A stretch of 64,000 nucleotides of DNA, taken from positions 89,087,996 through 89,151,995 of the forward strand of contig CM067373.1 of NCBI GenBank assembly GCA_034401795.1, written 5' to 3'. Each line of letters begins with the position of its first letter. The stretch's first letter is position 1. The notes under the pieces are model-generated. The model was not told where the DNA came from and ran no database searches. It saw only the letters and a program-made list of their open reading frames with translations. Of the stretch, positions 25,001 to 39,000 are shown one piece after another. The DNA is from Chaetoderma sp. LZ-2023a (Eukaryota > Mollusca > Caudofoveata > Chaetodermatida > Chaetodermatidae). A program made the translations under genes and the position numbers.

Positions 25001-28000
25001 GAAGAACGGTACTGTCGTGTAGTCTTCATTGGGTAATCCATGCAACACATGCGATTCAGCCTTTCTTAATACTGTTTCACAAGGCTTGATTTTACTCCAC
25101 GTCTGCGCATCTGACAGCTGTTTGTGAAGAGCGAAGGGGACCTGATTACATTCATGTTCACGAACTGAACTAACTGAACTTGCCTACCACATGCTACAAT
25201 ATGTGCCATTGATAACTAGTCTGTGACGTCTGTGCCTTTCTGAAATGGCTTTAGCGGCATTTTACTCTTCATTTCGTGTGCATGAAACACGTTCAGAGTG
25301 ACAATTTTCTTTCCATTGCCTGGCAAGTGTTTCCCGGAGGCATGAGTCGCATGTTGCATCAACATTGATGAGGTCATTCTGTACTTGTATGATTACTGTG
25401 TTATGCGGCTGTAGTAGTAGAAACGCCCTACATAGGCAATCAGTACTTCTTCGCTTTTGACCAGTATATCTTTTGCTCAGTCAAAATCGTTAGCTTCCTT
25501 AGGTCCATTATTAATCTGAGTGTACTTTCTTGAGGTTACCTCACAGCCCGCTTAACATATTTATGCAATGACGTCCTCTCCTAGCTTTATATTTGCTGGC
25601 TCTCCGTAGCGCAAATTCCAAGGCTCTCTGTTCCGGTGTGTGTACTGGCATCCTTAGCACATGGCCAAATATGCTAAACGACTTTGATGGACAGTGGCGA
25701 TGTACTAGACATGTATTACACATCTAATATAGTGCATCGTTGGGAATTATGCTGACTGGCCATCGCTATGCAGTGATGGTATGGAGGTGTTTGTGGTGCA
25801 TGGATCAGGTTTATCTACAGTTGTCTTTGGAGCTGCCAAGCTGTCACAGTTATATAGGATCATGGATACGCAGATTGCGTTGTATAGACGTAGTCTCTTT
25901 GTCAAGGGCATCGTTGACCAACGAATCCATAGCTTTCTGCACTTGGTCGTCAGCAAATACACCAGAGCTGGTATTGATTAGGTGTTTTATGGGCCCCTTG
26001 AATGGATTGGTTCACAACAACTATGACTGGTCTTTTCTCTGGTTTTGGTGGTTTCACCGCTACCATTGTGTCTCATTATACCAGGGCTTATATAGAGCGT
26101 ACGTTTTATCTGATTTGTAATTGCAGCTGTGAGGGCTTTGTGTATATTCACTTTGCTCTTTGCGCCACATTGAGGTTTGTGCCATCCAAACCATTTTTGT
26201 CCTTAGCATATGTATGCTATTTTAAATTCTCTCTGACAACGAAAGTCTAATCAACCATTGCATTGTGAAATAAAGGATCACTTGGTGTAGCTCTTTCATT
26301 TCGCGTAAGGAAATGGGTAGAGACCGCTGTACGTATTTATGGTTTCCCACTGCTGTAAGAAATGGCAACATCTTGCCAGGTTCGGAAATATGGCGTTTCC
26401 AATTTTCTTCCCGCACATAAACATGAATCTCTGTAAATTATCAGTCATACAACAAACTATTAACCAAATGATGACTGTTGGTTTGTGAGTGACACTCTCG
26501 TCAAAGGAGGGCATGGATGATTGACTATCTAAAAGCTAATTTGACATTATATTATTCGCTTCAATCTGTCTCAGAACATGCTCAATAACTTCATCTCACA
26601 CAAAGTTGCCATTTTCATCTAGCCACTCATCAAAAGCCTCCAAACACAACGAACCACATGGGAAATTTCCATACAGGTCGGGTTTTCACACAAATAAAAC
26701 ATCTTTTTGAGTTTCTCGCTTGTGCATATGTATTGTGAGGCCTTGGCTGCCACTTTGATATCTTGTTTTCTACCCATATTCACAGTTTTGTTTTGCTTTG
26801 GTATCTTGCCATACGTGCATTCCTGCATTGCTATTATAACTTTATCTTTCGATTTAATATTATATAGAGTTAAGTTTTCCTCGAGTCTGATATAGTTTAC
26901 ATTTTTCATAACCAGGTTTTGGCTTGGACACTGTATTGCCTTTTGTATCTTCCTGATGCAATATCTGTTGATGTTCGTCCTCTTGGTTCTGTGGTTCTGC
27001 TCGCATATAGTGGAATCCCCCAATCGCTTCATGGCAATTTAAAACAATAACTTACACATGTATCAAACATAGTCAATGGATTTGTCTATGACAGTAAAAA
27101 CATCAATACCAGAATCCTCAGCATGTAGTTGTGTACCATCCATTAACATTGTGTATATTTCCAATACAATATTTTACATTTTTATCTTAACCAAGCCTAA
27201 ATGCACTGCACTGGGTTGAATTTGAACATAATACCGTATTCTGTACTTCAGTTGATATGGCACGTTCGAGAATCGTGCTTAGATCAAATTTTTAAGCCAA
27301 GCTATACCTGTTTTTAACTGTTACAACCTTGACTTAGATTTCAACGTCAAAGTGACTTACGTTTCATGGTCAAAGTGGCCTTTAACATCGGCAAGGATGT
27401 CTGATGAGATGCTATTGTACATGGAGCAAGGTTCATATTAGTATATGCCATCCTTTGACAGCAGATAGGTCTAAATATTTCGAAATTTGGGCACCTTGCT
27501 CCCCGTGTACTAGTGATTTTGGTGTCTACCGGTACTCCATATTTTGGAGCCTAGCAACACATTACGACCATGCATTACGATCCTGTCAAATTCCACGGGG
27601 TTATTAGATATTTAGGAAATTCAACATTGTGTCCAAGATGGCCGCCAAAACCATAACAATTGTCAGTTGTTATTAACTGTTCATAGCAGACTACTAGACT
27701 AGTGATTTTGGTGTCTCCAACTAGATTTATGTCATCTAGCAACCAGGTAAGATTACTTACTTAAGAATGCTATGGGTCTAATACGTAATACAGAAATTCA
27801 AGATGCCACCAGTTCTAGGCAGGCGATGTTGTTTTCCACCTGGTTGTTGGGTGGGGTTGGTGTTAGTGTGGGGTGGGGTGAGGTGGGGATGGTGGTTTGG
27901 GGGCTAGCAAATGACAAATTTCCGACACTCCAATTCAATTTTTCAACTTTTTGCAACCTGTTGAGTAGTTGCAGTGAATCATCTGTAGTTTGTCAGGGGT

Positions 28001-31000
28001 TGCTTTCAATTTTGATGCAATTGGCACCAACTGATATTCCTCCTGCGTCCAACCCAATTCAAGGCTTCCATAAACTTTTCTCTACCAATCCACACCATGA
28101 TCTGGTAGTAAACTCTTAGGCAGTGGAATCTAGTGGCATAATCAGTAGGGGCGGCGTTCAGGTGATACAAATGATTTAGCTGAAACGACTTTCTTACTGA
28201 AGATACTATAGCGCAAGGATGGAAGCAGTCCATTTTCGTAAGTTCCACACTGAGGAGATTGATCAGCCCTTCTTTGTTTCTGTCTTGACACAAAAAGGCC
28301 GCCTTCTTACCAGAAAACTGGTGTATGCAGTGAAGTTCACTATTGGATGGATATCGTGTCCACGCATCTGGAGTGTATTGTCCTTGATAGATGGACCTTC
28401 ACTATATCCATCAAAGACCACAGCTGCCATTCTATAATGGTGTATTGTGAAGTCAGCATACGAATCGGCTATTGTAACAAAGATTTCTCCTCTCTTCCCT
28501 GATAAATGGTAAAGCAAAGACCCCCCCATTAAGAATGTATTGATCTGTTTTCGGGGTGGTACATGGAATCGCTTCCCTTGAAACATTCGTGACATGATCT
28601 ACAATGGATTGTGAAAGGTGAGGCTTGTCAGCCTTCCGTAAAACATTGCTGGTCTCAAAGAGTGCCAGAGGGAAGGGACTAAGTTCATATCACATAAATT
28701 TTTCCAAGCAAAAGTATCCGGATATTGATGCCACAAGAAATCATTAGAACAGAGGTGCAGGATCAATGGTACGATCGGGAGCAACGTTGATGACAGACAT
28801 ATCTCCAAGGGTTTTAGTTTTGTCTTTCCTCTTGAAAATATAGGTGAATGCAGACTGCCCAATCATTTGTTCAATGATCTTGTTCCCAACTGCCTTAAAG
28901 TCATAAACATTTACATCCACATTTGCCACAACACCATTGACAACATTTCTCAATGTAGGATCAGGTTAGAAAGGCATGCAAGCAACAAGTCTTAAACATA
29001 TTTTAAGGTCCATATCATCTTTCTTGGTCCGTGCTTCTGTGCATTCTTTGAGTAGTTCATTTGTTGTGTAAGTGAGGTCTGTGAATTCGTGCATGGCACT
29101 CGTGTACCAAGATGTCACTGGTGCTGACATTGTTCACAAAATCTGGTGTTCCTCGGTCATCCGGCTACCGTGAGTCAAGCCTCCAATACCCTTCAATAAC
29201 CTCATCAGACTCTGTTCAATTACAAGGTCAGAGCTTAGGCCTGCCTAAGACGTATTGCTATGGCGGATGGCATTGTAACCCTCAACAAATTTTGTAAACA
29301 CGTATGGGTGTTTGACATCTAGATCAATCATTTCTTGAAGATAATAATGTATGGATTTCGAATAGTTGAAATGGCCAGCAGCAGTAAATACTGGTCGATC
29401 TGGCAATATCCAACATTCTCTGATAATTCAGCCACAACTGACTGGTCTTTGACTTATCACATAGTTCAGTCTTTCTCCTATTAATTTTTTGTTCAAGTGT
29501 ATCAGAGCTGACAGCATTTTCCAAAGTTGTATGTCCAACTAGCAATGAGGAGTAGAGTTCCTCCGCCTTCTCCAATAATGCTGCAACTTCTGGGTCATCA
29601 TCGGCCATGCTAGAAATAAGTGATAAGACATTTGTCTACTACCAGATGACTACGGAATGATCTTTGGACATATTTTCCGGTCATCATGTGCACTACAGCA
29701 TTTTCTCTATGGATAGTTTGCTGTATGTTCTTAAGGCCTGTGCCCTCCATAAGAGTCCCTATTGCCCCGAGTAAATTCATGAACGTGTGGAAACATCCCA
29801 ACAGCGGAACGCCTGTATTCAGATGACTGTTCTTTGCTGCATTACTGATAATATCAGCCGCCTTCTAAAACAGAGGATGGTCAAATGTTAATATAAGCAG
29901 AAAATGGTTGTTTAATTGCAAGATTGCAAATAAATTCCAATGTCGATAAAATACAGGTCTTACCCTCAGAGTACCTATCGATCATATGCAAGAAGGTTAC
30001 CGAAGATAGACCTGGATCCTCATTCCCCTGATGTAGAACATGCATCATCCCCTGCCGATTAGAGGCGACATGTTTGAAGTTTAGGGAGACCTCCCAAAAG
30101 ATATCAACCCTCCTGTCTGAGGCAACAAATGCCGGAAGTTCTTTGGAGATGAAGTTGTGGCGTGCATGATTGGCAAAGCGAAGCTCTATGATAGATATCG
30201 ATGTCCTTTCTGCAACGCTCAGTTCTGAAGTATTTCGACAAGGAATCATATGGTTTGTCCAGCGTCCATGTGGTAATTCCGTTACAATCCCCATCACATG
30301 AAAGGTCCATTTACTATCTACTGTAAGAATATTATGGACCACATCGTCTCCAACAAAAAGCAGTGACTTGTCTAACAAATCAATGTCGCCACCTAACACG
30401 ACTGGAGAAACACAGCCACCAGCATTCTTCTCGAATCGCAAGACTTCCCCATATGAGGAACAAAATCCCATCTCATGAAGTGTGTATATGATGAATTTAG
30501 AACAATACAAATGATGGGTCTGCACAGCAAGACCAACTTATAAAAGATCAAAGATTGCACATGGCCGAACTGCTGGTATGATTGCTTGACATATGCCTCC
30601 AACCTTTCGTCTAGTTTCTGTACCCACAAGCAGGATATTCAATGTCGTGCACAGTGTGTCAGGAATGAATGCCAAGGCAGAATCAAGCTCAAGTGTCTGA
30701 CCACATGGGTCCGGATTTGAAATAGACCGAACATTAGACTTAATGTCACTTTTAATCAGCCTCGTTTGCAGTTTCAATGATTGCCCTTTTGCGATTCTTT
30801 ATTAATCCGCTGGTTTGTTTGTTTGAAGTAACACCTCAGTATATGCGATGCTTTTTCCGTCATTTTCACTGCCTTCTTGTTCTGCAAAATGAATAGTTTC
30901 CATATCGCTCTTGCAACTGGACTTTGAGATATTGATTGCCATATGAAAAAGAACACGCACCAGACAGAAATTCGTTCCGAAACAGTCAGTTGTTCTTCAA

Positions 31001-34000
31001 TGTAAAGTTCAAGGTAAGAGCACATTTTCAGAAATGCTTGCTCCTGTTCTGCGTCTTTGGGTCGCACAGACATTTTGCGCTTAAAATCAGGAATGTAAGT
31101 GAAGGAGCACGTCAAGTCCAGACCAAAAGTTTCCACTACATGAATGATGATACAAGCAATCTGCAGTATGTAGATCACAACCATAGTATGCAATCCGACC
31201 TTTCACAGTGAAAGCCCAATGATCAGAACGACTATTACAATACTCCATAACTGTCTTTACGAAGGAATCTCTCTTGCCATATCTATAGTCCGTGCCTTCT
31301 ACACACACAATCAGGTTTGCTATCAAAGGCACATGTAGACGCTCTGGCGCTTCTCTTAGCTGCTATGAAGAGTCAACATTTCGTTACAAGCTGATTTCGT
31401 ATATCTCTTTGGTTCATATACGGCTTGCCACAGGTCTGATGCACTTTATCACCATCTGGCACAAGACTATCTCTTTTAATACTCGCTGCATTGATCCCAT
31501 CAGCTCCTTTCTGACGAATTTGAACTACATTAATATCTTCAATTTTCTCTCTCCAGATGGGACAAATTTCTTTGCTGACACGTGTGGTAAACATTGTTAG
31601 ATCAGAAAGAGATGGGATGTGAGCTATATAACCTAAATTGTTTTATCTTTCCCACAAAAGTAATAATAGAATGAAGAGATATGTTAGCAGAATAACACAA
31701 GCAAATACAGCTTATAAAATCGATAGTACAGCAGACGCCAAAAATGAATTTTCATTTACTCTTTTTCTCAATGATTTTATATTTACTCCATAGACCATTT
31801 TCTAAAAATTACCCCAGGCTATATGTTATGTTATATAAACAATGCCTGGAAATACGGCTATCATGGAAGCCATGCTGAATTTCTCAAATGTCTTATAACT
31901 CCTATGACATTTTGCCTGCTCTTAATGTGTTTCTAGGCACCATGAACCTGGGGGTAGATACCAAAATCCCACCATATTGTATGAATAGTTAACGACGTAT
32001 GGCCATTGTTAGGGTCTTGGCGGCCATTTTGAATACCATGTTGGATTTCCCAAATATCTAATAACCCCATGGCATTCTGCCTCGTCTTCATGTGTTGCTA
32101 GGCTCCATGAATGGTAGATACCGAAACCGCCAGTCTAGTATGAATAGTTAACATAACTTATGGCTATTTTATGGTTTTACGCCATCTGGAAAATAAATAC
32201 TTTCCGATGGTCAAATTGTGGTAGACTTTTAGTATGTGCTGTAGTACACCAAACCCTACCATAAAATGTTGAAAAACATTTTGGTGAAGTTTTTTTAGGT
32301 GAAACCATTTATTGACCTGACTATATAGGTTTTGGTCTCACCGCGCTAACACTATGCGCCATATGTCCATGTCACTCGGTGTAGCCAAGGTTTGCAAAGT
32401 GTTCTGTATTAGGTTGCTGAAGGGAATGGCCATCTCCACATTCCAGAATGTACCTGACAAGACAGCAGAGATGACAGGGCGAAAATGAGCAATGCGTACA
32501 ATCTGGCGAGATTGACTAAAGCCAGAATACATAAACAATGGATTCCAGTTTTAGCCATGACCCGCCCATCTCTAACGAAGTTCCAAAGACGCTGTAGCCG
32601 TGTTGGGATCAATCGATCGAGCTCTTCACTCCAGAAGACTATACAGGTAAGCTGTTGAATATTTTAAATAGTAAAGACATACAAATCGTAAGCATTTATT
32701 ACGGACTTAATTACGTCATTCATAATTGGTTATGAGGTCAGCCTACATGGTCCGTTGTTCATTATGATGTCATATGATTGGTTGATAAATTGGATTCATT
32801 AATTCTGTTCTCTCAGTTCAAATGGTTACAGCAATGCAGATTCTATTTACAACTCACGACTATAAGTCATTTAGTCGGTCAGTCGGTCAGTTGGTCGGTT
32901 GTTCGGTCGGTCACTTTGGCCATCATATTTTTTTTACACTTCTGGCCAACCTCCCTAAGAAGCAAGCATAGTGTGACGCATGTGTTTTCTTTACTCAATG
33001 CCGATATCCTGAATATTTTGCACCAAATCAAATTAGTTTCAAACTATTCAACAGCCTACCTGTATAGTTTTCTGGAAATTGAGTCAGGGAGTTCAGAGTT
33101 CGATCGATCCCAACACGAGCGAGGTGTGGGTGGAGCATAGCTAGTCATGGGCGGCGCACAATTAAAACTGAAAAGGTCCATTATTAGTCATGTAATAACA
33201 AGGCACAAAGGTCGTACCTTTTAAGACAAACACTAGTAAGTTTTATACTCTTTCGCAAATGTATTAAGCAATTGTTTTATCGATACATGTAAATTTATTT
33301 ATTTCATTTATTAGGAATAAGATGTACCGTCTTTGAATGTTGTTAGTCATATTAAGTATGATATAATATACTCATGAAATCGAAGACGATCCTATGTTAG
33401 CCCGACTAATCCTGATAAAATAAATCACTACTAACTTGTTTGTGTAGGATTGTTAACCGGTCCATCTGCAGAAACTCTGACCACCATGTCGCTTTCCCAT
33501 GCTGACACTGCAGACCCACCATCAATGTAAGCCTGAATAATAGAGGAAAATCTGTATATGTGTTTATCGATAAAGGGATTATTTTTTAAATAAAATGTCA
33601 AAAATCTCCAGGTTTATACATACTTTGAAAACCAATGTAAAGTTCTGTAACCTGGCTGAACAACCTATTTCGATTTCGGCAAAAAGTCGACTGTCATAGT
33701 ATTTTGTTTACGATTTTGGAGGGATGTGAGAGCGGTGGTCTGTAGCCTCCGGGGGTACGCGCCAGTCCATCCGCATATTCTGTTCCACAGCACCACATGT
33801 ACATGATGCACGGTTTAGCTGGTTAGCGTCAGTTCTCGGGGTTACGGATCTTGTTTTGCGACTCTCCGTATTATACAAAGACCGACTTCTTGAGCCGGTG
33901 GAACGATAATGTTCCAGTGGGGGCCATGTGCCCATTACCGCCGAGATTGAACCACACCGTCTCATCCCGACTGTTCGTGTCACCGGTATGGCAATCCCTT

Positions 34001-35475
34001 ACACAATTTAGGAGTCTAGACATAAGTAATAAAATAATATAAATACAGACAAACAATGCTACTCGTTTGCTAGTATGAGAGAGAAAATATAGTACATAGA
34101 ACTAAGTTGGTGTCTTGCTTATCGTGGGCTCGTCAGAGGTACCTCGCCAATCTCTAAATCTTCGATGTGTCCCTGCAAAGGAGAGTCCTAACGCGGTAAC
34201 TTATGAAGTTTAATATAAACCAATATACCCTAACAAAATATTATTGTTGCAAGAGGTAAGTGCCTCACGCGGGCCTCCATCACAGGAAAATGCCTTCAAC
34301 GCCGAAGCGGAGGAAGAAAGCTGGCAAAAAGGGCCATTCTCTTGTTCAAACATATGCTAAGTGTGTAATTTGTGTCAACCTAGTGAAACTGTATGTTAGT
34401 GTGATGCACGCTGAATTACGTGAAGATGGAGTGGATGATTTCCAGAGAATTCAACACCGTCATCTTGTGCAGGTTAAAGATACTGCATTGGTAGTTGCCA
34501 CTTTATTTTTGCAGTCCTTCTGCTACATCCTAAACTAACCTTTAGTTGTTAGGTCCATGTTCCATGCTTAGGCCACAAGTGGCAGGGATTTCTACCTATC
34601 TTTTAAGTACATGCGCCTGACTGGCGGAAATGCTCGGTTTCCATATGGTCACCATACAGAGCACCGCCCTCAGATAGACAGCAGGTGGACATACAACATC
34701 ACTATGACAAGCCATATTTACATAAGCAATTGAAAAGTGCATATATACTTTACGATGGGGAGGAGACGGCTGTCCAACTATAGTGACCTACGCGTGATGG
34801 CGTAGTGGGTTCCAAGACCGGACCCAGTGACTGTGAAGATTTAGAGGGAGATCCGAGTCTCTATCCATCACCTGGTGTGTCGGGGATAAAGCATGTAGGA
34901 TCCGAACCCGAGGACTAACATTTACCTGTCGTTAGGGTTATGTTTAAGAATGCCCAGAAATGCACTGCTGGGCGGTTAAAATAATATAATGTTTCGCAGT
35001 GCTTCCTGCTTTGGCATGGATATTTACGCTAACCGGTATCAGAGGACACAGAGGGAGTGTTTGCGGAATCAACAGTTTGCGTTTCATCACTCGGAAACCC
35101 CAGTAGTTTCCCGAGTCGGATTGCACCAACGTGGCAAAGGGAGGTCCAGACAGTTATAAGCCTTGTGGCTGGAGGAGTGTAGGAAAAGACAATCGCCCAT
35201 ATATTAATAAGGAGGCCCTAAGGTATATGGCCAATTTATACCACGTGGCCGGTGTGCAGTGTTACATATCAGCCACATCCGAAAAAGAGGCTTACACAAA
35301 TGACTCCTCAAGAGCGGTTATCGCTAACCACTTTTAAACCTATCCTATCGAGCAAGAATAGCCAGGTGTAGTCGATCTCATGGTGGAATTATGGGGGCTA
35401 TAGTTAGTGAGGGACAGGTAGAACAGAATCTTCATGCTAATACGACCGTTTCTATGGCGATAATTCCTCCCTTTT

Positions 35476-35552
<77 letters not shown>

Positions 35553-35610
35553 ATACGAACGTTTCTGTTGCGACAATTACTCCCTTTTTACTACTACTAC
35601 TACTACTACA

Positions 35611-35650
<40 letters not shown>

Positions 35651-35669
35651 CTCCTCCTACTACTACTAT

Positions 35670-35734
<65 letters not shown>

Positions 35735-35735
35735 A

Positions 35736-35803
<68 letters not shown>

Positions 35804-35810
35804 TAGCAGC

Positions 35811-35870
<60 letters not shown>

Positions 35871-35940
35871 TGTAGTTGTAGTTGTAGTAGTAGTAGTAGT
35901 AGTAAAAAGGGAGTAATTGTCGCAACAGAAACGTTCGTAT

Positions 35941-36029
<89 letters not shown>

Positions 36030-39000
36030 TACGTTTCTATTGCGACAATTACTCCCTTTTTACTACTACTACTACTTCTTTTTTTTTAAATCCGACGCTC
36101 ACGCAGTCGGATATACTTCCCGGAGGAACTCCCTTAAAAAGGCTTGCAAACCCCCATAAAAAATCGGTTGAAATAGCAGGCTTTATTAATAGAATAACAA
36201 TACAAACCTAACATGTCAAAACAGTGCAAGCTAAAATACTCCATTATCATATACCACAACCGTGGCATAACTACATAGAAAACATAATTAATAGAGCTGA
36301 TAACAGAACATAATTCAACAAAGACATTGCTATTTGCACACCGTGTAGTAGTAGGCCCAAATGGCGATCATAGCTAACCAACAAGTGGTAAAGCCACTCA
36401 TCAATAATTAGCAGTAAGCTACTGCTAATCATTGATGCCATTGAGCCGATTCATGACCGGCAGGCTAAGTAGATCATATGTAGTTTAACGTAGCACACCG
36501 TATAGTAGTATGGCCAAATGGCGAGTGCAGCTCGCCAACAAGTGGCGAGGTGACTCGTCAATAAGTAACAAAAAGTCACTCATTGACGCCAGTTAGCCGA
36601 TTATTAAATACCCAACGGACGTAGTAGCCATTACATAATATAAATGCACAAAGCAAACGTATACAAACTATGACTACTTAGATGGCGCTCTGGGTTCACA
36701 TTCTAAATTTACTTCATTGTAAGTTTTTGCAAATTACCCTGGAACAAATACACCTACAGTAAATATTTACAACAGGAAGCTAATTGTAAGATATCACACT
36801 CTGTTAACTTGAAAATCGGATCACCTCCAGAATATTGACATAATGCTCATTTGATATTTAAATATTCTGATCTCAAGGTTAGGATATTCGTCAAGATTAG
36901 AGTCTCCTAAGGCATTACAATTTTAAAATAAAGGCAATTAAATTAAATTAAAATAGCATTTATCAATATACAGCAAGCAGCAAGTGTGGTAGCTTATACA
37001 AGTTCCGCTTCTGATATTTTTAGATATCCGTATTCAATTGATACTAGGCCAGTTTTGCACCATACGTCTTTAAATCTACTTTCTCTCCCAGGTTCTACTA
37101 GCCTGTAAAATTCACAATGAATACAGTTTATCAACAATGATCGAAATATAGCTTGTATGGCTCTCTGATGGTTGTTGCCGGTTTTATCTCTGGCCTCTGA
37201 ACACCGATGCTTCCAGATGGCCCACACTCCTACAGATTACAGGGTTATTAACAATTCTTTCTCCTTGCTATTAATGATTCGTCCGATAGTTGAGCAATCT
37301 TAGAACAAAATTGTTTCAGCCACTAAATTCACATATTTGGTTCCAAATTTAGCAAGGAGCATATTGATATATACCCAAAAGCATGTAGTTATGCGACACT
37401 GAGTAAATAGATGGTCTATCGTTTCCTCCTCAGTATTACATAATAAGCACCGGTCTGTACTTGATATTTTACACATATAAGTAAGATGACCGACCCATAA
37501 CCTTCGATGGAATAATCGCCATGCCAGGTCCCGCGCATTTCCTGGTAGACAAGGTAGATGTATTGCTTTCCAGGCATTTTTCCAGTTCTTTGGCGTGCAT
37601 CCTAAATTGTTCCAATGCCTAACCACAATAGGAGTCTGTCTCCGACTTTGCATTAGAATTCTATACCAGTCTCTAGATGCCATGTTGTATTTTATATGTT
37701 CTGACATAAATACTAATGTTGGTTGCAGCATATCAATGTTGCCACGTGCTTTCGGCAATTTGAACCATACAGCAGGTATTGCATTCTTTATTCTAACAAA
37801 TAAGCGCTGAGCATCAATATGTCTCATTGATGTTATTCTTGCTACATCTTGCATCGCAATCCATTTACGAGATTTCGGATTTACCAAGTCACGTAAATAT
37901 TGAATACCATTTTTGGCCATAGAGGTCAAATATAATACATCATCATTATCACGAATCAACTCGTTGCCCCAAAGACGTTGCTCTAAGGCATCTTCCCAAC
38001 AATTGGGTTGTGGCATTGATCGTGTAAATATTTTTAAGGCTTCGAGCTGTTCTTTATATACATTTGGAATCTTTTGATGATTAGGTGGCAATTTATTGCA
38101 CATAAATAAACATTCTACTGGAAATGGGTCAACGTACCTTTGGAGAAGTGCCCTTGAAACACTTGACCAAGATGAGTTTGAAGTAAGTAACTTATTCAAG
38201 AATTTCAATTTTAAAGAAGCACACTTTGCTGAAATATTAACCAAATCCAGGCCTCCGGCATGCTTTTCATTGGTGAGGATTGACTGTGATACCAAATGGG
38301 CTTTGTCCTCCCATAAGAAGGACAAAAGTAACGTGTTGATCTTTGACTCTACTGATTTGGGCATATGAACTACAGAAGCGGTACAGTCCAGATAAAATTA
38401 AATTATTAAGGACAAATGTCCTGCCAAAGACAGTTAGGCGACCTCGTTTCCAATTTAGTAATGCACACTTTAGCTTGGATATCCTTTCTTCCCAGTTTAG
38501 TAAAGTAAATACCCAAAATTTTTATGACATCATTTGAGCAGTTAATATCCATCACATTATCAGTTCTGCCCTTCCAATAGCCCAAAAACAATCCCTTAGA
38601 TTTATCTTTATTGACTTTAAGTCCTGATGCCTTTTGAAAATCTGTTAATACTCCATTTAAAATTCTAAAATCCGTTTTTTTACCCGCAAATACAGTCGTA
38701 TCATCTGCATATTGAGAAACCTTTAGTGGCCTTTCTACGCCACGTATACATATTCCTCGAAAGTCATTGCGTTGCCTCAATGTGGCCCACAACGATTCCA
38801 TAGCTATGACGAATAGAAGCGGGGACAGTGAGCAACCCTGTCTGACACCTCGTTCCAACACTACAGTTTGGATAGCTGATTGTTAACTAAATAGCAACTT
38901 GTTATATCAGTATATAAAATATTGACCCATTTAATAAATCTTGAACTAAAGCCAATATGGTCTAAAGACTTAAACAAGAAATCCCATTCTAGTCTGTCAA

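Larger units (their letters stand above)
22140..32295. mobile_element. 10-kb insertion bounded by long inverted repeat modules (intron 8)
   Basis: The left edge reads GGTAGCGTTTGGTGTACTAA then CCATCGGAAAGT, followed by AAGATGGCCGCCAAAACTAT and GTCGTTAACTATT. The inverted right edge reads GGTAGGGTTTGGTGTACTAC, CCATCGGAAAGT, then the same phrases. Within each end a roughly 190-bp unit (GATTTTGGTGTCTACC, GCCTAGCAACACATTA, GGGGTTATTAGATATTT) is repeated two or three times. The insertion takes up almost all of intron 8. Exact ends and a target duplication could not be fixed. Confidence 0.6.

Noticed and set aside
34740-34930. tRNA gene on the minus strand (GGGTTCGGATCC like a B box)
   Set aside because: No A box at proper spacing and no cloverleaf could be drawn; at most a tRNA-derived SINE.
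35391-35925. Poly-Leu, poly-Tyr and poly-Thr open frames up to 157 residues
   Set aside because: Pure ACT/AGT triplet repeats read in different frames.
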